Shown here piece after piece: positions 37,732-46,425 of a stretch of 64,000 nt of DNA; the stretch's first letter is position 1, and each line of letters begins with the position of its first letter. The notes under the pieces are model-generated. The model ran no database searches. It saw only the letters and a list, made by a program, of their open reading frames with translations, and was not told the DNA's origin. Source of the stretch: Nematostella vectensis (lineage: Eukaryota > Cnidaria > Anthozoa > Actiniaria > Edwardsiidae); the NCBI RefSeq assembly GCF_932526225.1, contig NC_064045.1, positions 1,302,001-1,366,000 of the forward strand. The letters run 5' to 3'. A program made the translations under genes and the position numbers.

Positions 37732-40100
37732 GAACACATGCAGGTTATTTTTTTTCAGGATATACACCTTATAATTATAATTGATGTCCATCGCAATCCC
37801 TGCTTCCTAAAGATAGAGCCTAGTGCACCACTGGAGTCCAATGGACTCCGTGAAATTTAAAATGCATACCGCTAGTTTTGCCGCTGTTAATTTATCATAT
37901 ACCATTGTCTGGTCTCGCAAATAAATAATAAGAGATACATTATTATATTTCAATATATACAGAAATACTTTATATGTTAATATAATATAAGAGTCTCCAG
38001 AGGGACTTTGAAGGCTGTTCCAAAACTGTGCTTATTATACATGTACGACCTACTTTGGGTTTAGAAGTTTGTGAGAAGTCATTGAATATCTTATTCGGTT
38101 TTGATTCTCTGGTTACTGACAAGTCCTGGTGCAGGTGCTAATGGCCAGATTAGAAGAGTTCTGGGCTCTTGTCAAAGTCGTATTCGTTTTTTTTTTTTGG
38201 TGTTTTGAATAGTCCACATGGTGTTCTTTGTTGAAGGGAAGTCTCAAAACTTCTGGGTTGGACCGCATGTCGTACTTCTAAGAGCCTCTCGAGAGAACAA
38301 GCCTTATCTAGATTTTTTTGGTCCGTCCTGTCACGCCCAGGGCATGCACAAACACGTGTGGGCACCAACCCCTATCACTTTTGTAATGGTCCTTCTTCCC
38401 TATCACAAGTCTGGTACTCTTAACATTATGTGGTGTCATGGAGTAATGTACTCTTACATGAGAGAGAAAGCGTCTTTTGTTTTAATTTTATATTGAAACC
38501 TGTGTCAAGAGGTGTAAAGTGTATTAACACTAGCTTTACACCTATAAAATATCAACAACTATCTGTGATAGAAGTGGCTGGCGTAATGACAGCTTGGCTT
38601 GCTTGAATCTGCCTTGTATTTGGCTAGAACTAGTTCTTTGATCTCGAACGGGTAAAGGGGCCCATGCAGGTTATTTTTTTTCACGATATACACCTTATAA
38701 TTATAATTGATGTCCATCGCAATCCCTGCTTCCTAAAGTTAGAGCCTAGTGCACCACTGGAGTCCAATGGACTCCGAGAAATTTAAAAATGCATACTGCT
38801 AGTTTTGCCGCTGTTAATTTATCATATACCATTGTTTGGTCTCGCAAATAAATAATAAGAGATACATTATATATTTCAATATATACAGCAATACTTTATA
38901 TGTTAATATAATATAAGAGTCTCCAGAGGGACTTTGAAGGCTGTTCCAAAACTGTGCTTATTATACATGTACGACCTACTTTGGGTTTAGAAGTTAGTGA
39001 GAAGTCATTGAATATCTTATTCGGTTTTGATTCTCTGGTTACTGACAAGTCCTGGTGCAGGTGCTAATGGCCAGATTAGAAGAGTTCTGGGCTCTTGTCA
39101 AAGTCGTATTCGTTTTTTTTTTTGGTGTTTTGAATAGTCCACATGGTGTTCTTTGTTGAAGGGAAGTCTCAAAACTTCTGGGTTGGACCGCATGTGGTAC
39201 TTCTAAGAGCCTCTCGAGAGAACAAGCCTTATCTAGATTTTTTTGGTCCGTCCTGTCACGCCCAGGGCATGCACAAACACGTGTGGGCACCAACCCCTAT
39301 CACTTTTGTAATGGTCCTTCTTCCCTATCACAAGTCTGCTACTCATAACATTATGTGGTGTCATGGAGTAATGTACTCTAACATGAGAGAGAAAGCGTCT
39401 TTTGTTTTCATTTTATATTGAAACCTGTGTCAACAGGTGTAAAGTGTATTAACACTAGCTTTACACCTGTAAAATATCAGCAACTATCTGTGATAGAAGT
39501 GGCTGGCGTAAAGACAGCTTGGCTTGCTTGAATCTCTGCCTTGTATTTGGCTAGAACTAGTTCTTTGATCTCGAACGGGTAAAGAGGCTCATGCAGGATA
39601 TTTTTTTTCACGATATACACCTTATAATTATAATTGATGTCCATCGCAATCCCTGCTTCCTAAAGTTAGAGCCTAGTGCACCACTGGATTTCAATGGACT
39701 CCGAGAAATTTAAAAATGCATACTGCTAGTTTTGCCGCTGTTAATTTAACGTATACCATTGTCTGGTCTTGCAAATAAATAATAAGAGATACTTTATAAA
39801 TTTCAATATATACAGAAATACTTTATATATAAATATAATATAAGAGTCGCCAGAGGGACCTTGAAGGCTTATCCAAAAATGTGCTTATTATACATGTACG
39901 ACCTACTTTGGGTTTAGAAGTTTGTGAGAAGTCATTGAATATCTTATTCGGTTTTGATTCTCTGGTGTACTGACTAGTCCTGGTGCAGGTGCCAATGGCA
40001 AGATTAGAAGAATTCTGGGCTCTTGTCAAAGTCGTATTCGTTTTTTATTTTTCGGTGTATTGAATAGTCCACATAGTGTTCTTTGTTGAAGGGAAGTCTC

Positions 40101-40658
40101 GAGATCAAGAAGAAAGCGAACAGGGTGCTAAACATTCTCCAGAGGAACTTATCATCATGTCCTGCTGAGGTCAAGGGGAAGGCCTACATTAGTCTTGTGC
40201 GTCCTGTAGCTGAATATGCCTCCCCAGCGTGGTCTCCACACACTCAAAAGGACATCAACTGTGTTGAGTCAATTCAACGCCGCGCTGCCCGCTTTGTCAC
40301 AAACGATTATCGTAGAGATAGTAGTGTTTCAAACATGATTGCCCAATTAGGATGGCAATCGTTACAAAATCGTAGAGTGGTAAATGATATTTCTTTATTT
40401 TACAATGTTAATTTTCATCACGTAAACATTGACTTTCCCACTGACATTAAGCTGAGACACTTCAATTATGCTACTAGGGCTAGTGCCCGTCATTGTTTCC
40501 AGTTTGACAATCCAACACCAGCAGTAAATTGTTACAAGTTTTCGTTCTATGTAAGATCTGTTCCAGTTTGGAACTCACTGTCTCAATCATGCTTTAACAA
40601 TATATCAACTGTAACACAATTTCGTGCGGCCTTGCCTAGCGAGCTAATCCTGCAATGA
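40101..40658 (+). pseudogene. C-terminal remnant of a LINE reverse-transcriptase ORF (copy 1)
   Basis: Reading from GAG at 40101, 185 codons are open to TGA. The frame happens to stay open six codons further upstream into satellite sequence (from TTG at 40083), but that extension is not LINE-derived. Recognisable blocks of the region after the polymerase core are AYISLVRPVAEYASPAW, IQRRAARFVTNDY, MIAQLGWQSLQNRR and VRSVPVWNSL. All polymerase catalytic motifs (the D of motif A, FADD) and the whole endonuclease are missing, so no activity is possible. This kind of C-terminal domain is common in animal Jockey/CR1/L2-group LINEs; the exact clade is unresolved. Confidence 0.9.
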
Positions 40659-40781
40659 TCGTATGCCTTATTTATTTGTTTTTAATGTGTTTTTTGTGTA
40701 TCATTATTATTACTTGATTGTACTGTTTATTTATGTATTTTTTTTTTTTTTTTTTCGTTCGTCCTGGTCGTCGACCGCTCA

Positions 40782-40807
40782 TTGCCGGATTAGCTTGCTA
40801 GGGGCAA
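40782..40807 (+). other. LINE 3'-end stem-loop (copy 1)
   Basis: TTGCC and GGCAA arms enclose an inner TAGC-TT-GCTA hairpin, followed within 10 nt by the ATTAAAG tail. A stem-loop just before a short 3' repeat is known in L2-like LINEs as the element recognised by the reverse transcriptase. Its role here is inferred. Copy 2 lies at 42441-42466. Confidence 0.6.
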
Positions 40808-40829
40808 ATATCCTAATTAAAGATTAAAG

Positions 40830-41759
40830 AAAACTTCTGGGTTGTACCGCATATGGTACTTCTAAGAGCCTTTCGAGAGAACAAGCCTTATCTAGATTTT
40901 TTTGGTTCGTCCTGTCACGCCCAGGGCATGCACAAACACGTGTGGGCCTCACCCCCCATCACTTTTGTAATGGTCCCTCTTCCTTATCACAAGTCTGCTA
41001 CTCATAACATTATGTGGTGTCATGGAGTAATGTACTCTTACATGAGAGAGAAAGCGTCTTTTGTTTTAATTTTATATTGAAACCTGAGTCAACAGGTGTA
41101 AAGTGTATTAACACTAGCTTTACACCTGTAAAATATCAGCAACTATCTGTGATAGAAGTGGCTGGCGTAATGACAGCTTGGCTTGCTTGAATCTCTGCCT
41201 TGTATTTGGATAGAACTAGTTCTTTGATCTCGAACGGGTAAAGAGGCCCATGCAGGATATTTTTTTTCACGATATACACCTTATAATTGTAATTGATGTC
41301 CATCGCAATCCCTGCTTCCTAAAGTTAGAGCCTAGTGCACCACTGGAGTCCAATGGACTCCGAGAAATTTAAAAATTCATACTGCTAGTTTTGCCGCTTT
41401 TAATTTAACATATACCATTGTCTGGTCTTGCAAATAAATAATAAGAGATACTTTATACATTTCAATATATACAGAAATACTTTATATATTAATATAATAT
41501 AAGAGTCTCCAGAGGGACTTTGAAGGCTGTTCCAAAAATGTGCTTATTATACATGTACGACCTACTTTGGGTTTAGAAGTTTGTGAGAAGTCATTGAATA
41601 TCTTATTCGGTTTTGATTCTCTGGTGTACTGACTAGTCCTGGTGCAGGTGCCAATGGCAAGATTAGAAGAATTCTGGGCTCTTGTCAAAGTCGTATTTGT
41701 TTTTTATTTTTCGGTGTATTGAATAGTCCACATAGTGTTCTTTGTTGAAGGGAAGTCTC
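40830..41759 (+). repeat. Satellite array, segment 2 (930 bp between the two LINE fragments)
   Basis: Right part of monomer 44 joined to the left part of monomer 45 (landmark 41732). It is exactly one monomer length, so the two LINE insertions occupy the identical site. Private variants GAGCCTTTCGAGAG, TTTTTGGTTCG and ATTGTAATTG are shared with the sequence after copy 2. AATGGCAAGATT is shared by the sequences before both copies. Confidence 0.97.
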
Positions 41760-42317
41760 GAGATCAAGAAGAAAGCGAACAGGGTGCTAAACATTCTCCA
41801 GAGGAACTTATCATCATGTCCTGCTGAGGTCAAGGGGAAGGCCTACATTAGTCTTGTGCGTCCTGTAGCTGAATATGCCTCCCCAGCGTGGTCTCCACAC
41901 ACTCAAAAGGACATCAACTGTGTTGAGTCAATTCAACGCCGCGCTGCCCGCTTTGTCACAAACGATTATCGTAGAGATAGTAGTGTTTCAAACATGATTG
42001 CCCAATTAGGATGGCAATCGTTACAAAATCGTAGAGTGGTAAATGATATTTCTTTATTTTACAATGTTAATTTTCATCACGTAAACATTGACTTTCCCAC
42101 TGACATTAAGCTGAGACACTTCAATTATGCTACTAGGGCTAGTGCCCGTCATTGTTTCCAGTTTGACAATCCAACACCAGCAGTAAATTGTTACAAGTTT
42201 TCGTTCTATGTAAGATCTGTTCCAGTTTGGAACTCACTGTCTCAATCATGCTTTAACAATATATCAACTGTAACACAATTTCGTGCGGCCTTGCCTAGCG
42301 AGCTAATCCTGCAATGA
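41760..42317 (+). pseudogene. C-terminal remnant of a LINE reverse-transcriptase ORF (copy 2)
   Basis: 185 codons identical in translation to the copy at 40101-40658, ending at TGA 42315-42317. It lacks the endonuclease and all polymerase catalytic motifs. It has no start codon of its own; the upstream open frame from 41742 is satellite sequence read through. Confidence 0.9.
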
Positions 42318-42488
42318 TCGTATGCCTTATTTATTTGTTTTTAATGTGTTTTTTGTGTATCATTATTATTACTTGATTGTACTGTTTATTTATGTATTTT
42401 TTTTTTTTTTTTTTCGTTCGTCCTGGTCGTCGACCGCTCATTGCCGGATTAGCTTGCTAGGGGCAAATATCCTAATTAAAGATTAAAG
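41760..42488 (+). mobile_element. 5'-truncated LINE 3' fragment, copy 2 (tandem copy, offset 1659 bp)
   Basis: Same 729-bp length, same insertion point and the same sequence by eye as copy 1, including the 18-nt T run (42397-42414). The encoded peptide is identical. A second independent insertion at the same base with the same truncation point is implausible. Copy 2 therefore arose by duplication of a composite unit (930 + 729 = 1659 bp). Confidence 0.93.
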
Positions 42489-45400
42489 AAAACTTCTGGG
42501 TTGGACCGCATATGGTACTTCTAAGAGCCTTTCGAGAGAACAAGCCTTATCTAGATTTTTTTGGTTCGTCCTGTCACGCCCAGGGCATGCACAAACACGT
42601 GTGGGCCTCACCCCCCATCACTTTTGTAATGGTCCCTCTTCCTTATCACAAGTCTGCTACTCATAACATTATGTGGTGTCATGGAGTAATGTACTCTTAC
42701 ATGAGAGAGAAAGCGTCTTTTGTTTTAATTTTATATTGAAACCTGAGTCAACAGGTGTAAAGTGTATTAACACTAGCTTTACACCTGTAAAATATCAGCA
42801 ACTATCTGTGCTAGAAGTGGCTGGCGTAAAGACAGCTTGGCTTGCTTGAATCTCTGCCTTGTATTTGGATAGAACTAGTTCTTTGATCTCGAACGGGTAA
42901 AGGGGCCCATGCAGGTTATTTTTTTTTCACGATATACACCTTATAATTGTAATTGATGTCCATCGCAATCCCTGCTTCCTAAAGTTAGAGCCTAGTGCAC
43001 CACTGGAGTCCAATGGACTCCGAGAAATTTAAAAATTCATACTGCTAGTTTTGCCGCTTTTAATTTAACATATACCATTGTCTGGTCTTGCAAATAAATA
43101 ATAAGAGATACTTTATACATTTCAATATATACAGAAATACTTTATATATTAATATAATATAAGAGTCTCCAGAAGGACTTTGAAGGCTGTTCCAAAAATG
43201 TGCTTATTATACATGTACGACCTACTTTGGGTTTAGAAGTTTGTGAGAAGTCATTGAATATCTTATTCGGTTTTGATTTATCTGGTGTACTGACTAGTCC
43301 TGGTGCAGGTGCCAATGGCCAGATTAGAAGAGTTCTGGGCTCTTGTCAAAGTCGTATTCGTTTTTTATTTTTCGGTGTATTGAATAGTCCACATGGTGTT
43401 CTTTGTTAAAGGGAAGTCTCAAAACTTCTGGGTTGGACCGCATATGGTACTTCTAAGAGCCTCTCGAGAGAACCAGCCTTATCTAGATTTTTTTGGTCCG
43501 TCCTGTCACGCCCAGGGCATGCACAAACACGTGTGGGCCGCACCCACCATCACTTTTGTAATGTTCCCTCTTCCTTATCACAAGTCTGGTACTCTTAACA
43601 TTATGTGGTGTCATGGAGTAATGTACTCTTACATGAGAGAGAAAGCGTCTTTTGTTTTAATTTTATACTGAAACCTGTGTCAACAGGTGTAAAGTGTATT
43701 AACACTAGCTTTACACCTATAAAATATCAACGACTATCTGTGATAGAAGTGGCTGGCGTAATGACAGATTGGCTTGCTTGAATCTGCCTTGTATTTGGCT
43801 AGAACTAGTTCTTTGATCTCGAACGGGTAAAGGGGCCCATGCAGGTTATTTTTTTTCACGATATACACCTTATAATTATAATTGATGTCCATCGCAATCC
43901 CTGCTTCCTAAAGTTAGAGCCTAGTGCACCACTGGAGTCCAATGGACTCCGAGAAATTTAAAAATGCATACTGCTAGTTTTGCCGCTGTTAATTTATCAT
44001 ATACCATTGTCTGGTCTCGCAAATAAATAATAAGAGATACATTATATATTTCAATATATACAGAAATACTTTATATATTAATATAATATAAGAGTCTCCA
44101 GAGGGACTTTGAAGGCTGTTCCAAAACTGTGCTTATTATACATGTACGACCTACTTTGGGTTTAGAAGTATGTGAGAAGTCATTGAATATCTTATTCGGT
44201 TTTGATTCTCTGGTTACTGACAAGTCCTGGTGCAGGTGCTAATGGCCAGATTAGAAGAGTTCTGGGCTCTTGTCAAAGTCGTATTCGTTTTTTTTTTTTC
44301 GGTGTTTTGAATAGTCCACATGGTGTTCTTTGTTGAAGGGAAGTCTCAAAACTTCTGGGTTGGACCGCATGTGGTACTTCTAAGAGCCTCTCGAGAGAAC
44401 AAGCCTTATCTAGATTTTTTTGGTCCGTCCTGTCACGCCCAGGGCATGCACAAACACGTGTGGGCACCGACCCCTATCACTTTTGTAATGGTCCTTCTTC
44501 CCTATCACAAGTCTGCTACTCATAACATTATGTGGTGTCATAGAGTAATGTACTCTAACATGAGAGAGAAAGCATCTTTTGTTTTCATTTTATATTGAAA
44601 CCTGTGTCAACAGGTGTAAAGTGTATTAACACTAGCTTTACACCTGTAAAATATCAGCAACTATCTGTGATAGAAGTGGCTGGCGTAATGACAGCTTGGC
44701 TTGCTTGAATCTCTGCCTTGTATTTGGCTAGAACTAGTTCTTTGATCTCGAACGGGTAAAGGGGCCCATGCAGGTTATTTTTTTTCACGATATACACCTT
44801 ATAATTATAATTGATGTCCATCGCAATCCCTGCTTCCTAAAGTTAGAGCCTAGTGCACCACTGGAGTCCAATGGACTCCGTGAAATTTAAAAATGCATAC
44901 CGCTAGTTTTGCCGCTGTTAATTTATCATATACCATTGTCTGGTCTCGCAAATAAATAATAAGAGATACATTATATATTTCAATATATACAGAAATACTT
45001 TATATGTTAATATAATATAAGAGTCTCCAGAGGGACTTTGAAGGCTGTTCCAAAACTGTGCTTATTATACATGTACGACCTACTTTGGGTTTAGAAGTTT
45101 GTGAGAAGTCATTGAATATCTTATTCGGTTTTGATTCTCTGGTTACTGACAAGTCCTGGTGCAGGTGCCAATGGCCAGATTAGAAGAATTCTGGGCTCTT
45201 GTCAAAGTCGTATTCGTTTTTTATTTTTCGGTGTATTGAATAGTCCACATAGTGTTCTTTGTTGAAGGGAAGTCTAAAAACTTCTGGGTTGGACCGCATA
45301 TGGTACTTTTAAGAGCCTCTCGAGAGAACAAGCCTTATCTAGATTTTTTTGGTCCGCCCTGTCACGCCCTGGGCATGCACAAACACGTGAGGGCACCAAC

Positions 45401-46080
45401 CCCCATCACTTTTGTAATGGTCCTTCTTCCTTATCACAAGTCTGCTACTCATAACATTATGTGGTGTCATGGAGTAATGTACTCTTACATGAGAGAGAAA
45501 GCGTCTTTTGTTTTAATTTTATATTGAAACCTGAGTCAACAGGTGTAAAGTGTATTAACACTAGCTTTACACCTGTAAAATATCAGCAACTATCTGTGAT
45601 AGAAGTGGCTGGCGTAAAGACAGCTTGGCTTGCTTGAATCTCTGCCTTGTATTTGGATAGAACTAGTTCTTTGATCCCGAACGGGTAAAGGGGCCCATGC
45701 AGGTTATTTTTTTTCACGATATACACCTTATAATTATAATTGATGTCCATCGCAATCCCTGCTTCCTAAAGTTAGAGCCTAGTGCACCACTGGAGTCCAA
45801 TGGACTCCGAGAAATTTAAAAATTCATACTGCTAGTTTTGCCGCTGTTAATTTAACATATACCATTGTCTGGTCTTGCAAATAAATAATAAGAGATACTT
45901 TATACATTTCAATATATACAGAAATACTTTATATATTAATATAATATAAGAGTCTCCAGAGGGACTTTGAAGGCTGTTCCAAAACTGTGCTTATTATACA
46001 TGTACGACCTACTTTGGGTTTAGAAGTTTGTGAGAAGTCATTGAATATCTTATTCGGTTTTGATTCTCTGGTGTACTGAC
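42489..46080 (+). repeat. Satellite array, segment 3 (right part of monomer 45 to the left part of 49)
   Basis: Landmarks at 43393, 44320 and 45249; the next monomer is cut at GTGTACTGAC (46080) by the minus-strand LINE. Monomers 46-48 belong to a block repeated at 53981-55838 and 61413-63270. One conserved-ORF difference is visible as GGTCCGCCCTG at about 45352 versus GGTCCGTCCTG in the other copies. No gene is present. Confidence 0.97.
43175..46080 (+). repeat. Higher-order repeat block, monomers 46-48 (partners 53763-56669 and about 61330-64000)
   Basis: Monomers 46, 47 and 48 match 54, 55 and 56 at offsets of 10588-10589 bp, and 54-56 match 62-64 at 7432 bp. Shared rare variants include AACGACTATCTG, TCATAGAGTAATG, GAAAGCATC and CGCCCTGGGCATG. 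Removing the 3152 bp added by the LINE from 10589 leaves 7437 bp, again eight monomers. Confidence 0.88.
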
Positions 46081-46089
46081 TTTCATTTT

Positions 46090-46111
46090 TTCATTCATTC
46101 ATTCATTCATT
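46090..46111 (-). repeat. TGAA/ATGA tandem tail at the element's 3' terminus
   Basis: About five TTCA/TCAT units on the plus strand (TGAA on the element strand) lie within 10-30 bp of the satellite junction. TGAA tails are known from L2-type LINEs; here this is supportive only. Confidence 0.7.
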
Positions 46112-46220
46112 TTTTTATTTTGCACTATTTTGAATAAGATAAAGAATATTTGGATACAGGTAGAAAAAAGGGGAAGTTAACTATTTACGGTACTTAAGAA
46201 GAAAAAAAAATTTAAGGTGC

Positions 46221-46261
46221 GCAGTGACCATAGAAGCATAAGCTTTCGAGATGGTCACTGC
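46221..46261. other. Inverted repeat (11-bp arms) in the LINE 3' region
   Basis: GCAGTGACCAT (46221-46231) and ATGGTCACTGC (46251-46261) are perfect inverted arms around a 19-nt loop that contains a further AAGC/GCTT pair. It lies about 140 bp inside the 3' end of the element. It could be a 3' UTR structure, or part of a separate small element carried along. Confidence 0.75.
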
Positions 46262-46289
46262 CACAGTCAGATTTCGAGGGTCTTACAGG

Positions 46290-46347
46290 ATATTATTATA
46301 ATATTATTATAATATTATTATTATTATTATTTTTTTTTTTTTTTTTT
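46290..46347 (-). repeat. Internal A run and TAA repeats in the LINE 3' region
   Basis: On the minus strand an 18-nt A run (46347-46330) is followed by TAA/ATA triplets to about 46290. Many LINEs end in A-rich or TAA tails, so this may be the real LINE 3' end, leaving 46081-46289 to be explained separately. Confidence 0.75.
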
Positions 46348-46425
46348 ACAATATATAATATATACATAAACAAAATATAATATTTTAGAGTGAGGAAAAG
46401 TAAATCTGGCCAGGGTGGATCAATA

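Larger units (their letters stand above)
29063..38413 (+). repeat. Tandem duplication of a five-monomer (4605-bp) block
   Basis: 29063-33808 matches 33668-38413 at a constant offset of 4605 bp. Landmarks 29937, 30868, 31798, 32725 and 33613 map to 34542, 35473, 36403, 37330 and 38218. Both copies carry the same rare changes: AACGCATGTGG, AACGTCTGGG, ATGGTTTTTC, a TGA created at GGGTTTGACC, and a 40-bp deletion. Few differences were seen by eye: ATATGCAG versus ATATACAG near 30604/35209, and GTTCTGGG versus GTTTTTGG near 32664/37269. A young event is likely. Confidence 0.9.
1..40100 (+). repeat. Satellite array, segment 1 (about 930-bp monomers 1-43 and the left part of 44)
   Basis: Head-to-tail copies of one monomer, all in the same orientation. 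A convenient landmark is the ATG/ATA immediately before GTGTTCTTTGTT. It lies at 267, 1198, 2111, 3042, 3967, 4898, 5830, 6758, 7685, 8616, 9529, 10460, 11385, 12315, 13228, 14159, 15084, 16015, 16947, 17877, 18806, 19731, 20655, 21583, 22514, 23429, 24360, 25286, 26217, 27150, 28081, 29008, 29937, 30868, 31798, 32725, 33613, 34542, 35473, 36403, 37330, 38218, 39143 and 40073. Spacing is mostly 924-933 bp, with 913-915 bp where a 16-bp deletion is present and 888 bp where a 40-bp deletion is present. Monomers differ by scattered substitutions and by T-run lengths. No gene is supported anywhere in this stretch. Short ORFs on both strands recur with the monomer but are broken by frameshifts or stops in some copies. 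Confidence 0.98.
40101..40829 (+). mobile_element. 5'-truncated LINE 3' fragment, copy 1
   Basis: A 729-bp insertion splits a monomer exactly between AAGTCTC (ends 40100) and AAAACTTCTGGG (starts 40830). It holds the C-terminal codons of a LINE ORF2, a stop at 40656-40658, and a 3' UTR with an 18-nt T run (40738-40755). The 3' end carries two tandem ATTAAAG units (40816-40829). A short terminal tandem repeat and 5' truncation are hallmarks of target-primed reverse transcription by CR1/L2/Jockey-type LINEs. No target-site duplication is visible. The tail differs from that of the LINE at 46081-49229, so this is a different family. Confidence 0.92.

Noticed and set aside
40083-40100. Apparent start of the LINE fragment ORF within satellite sequence
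   Set aside because: The six codons before 40101 are ordinary satellite sequence read in frame by chance (TTG, not ATG). The LINE part begins at the junction.
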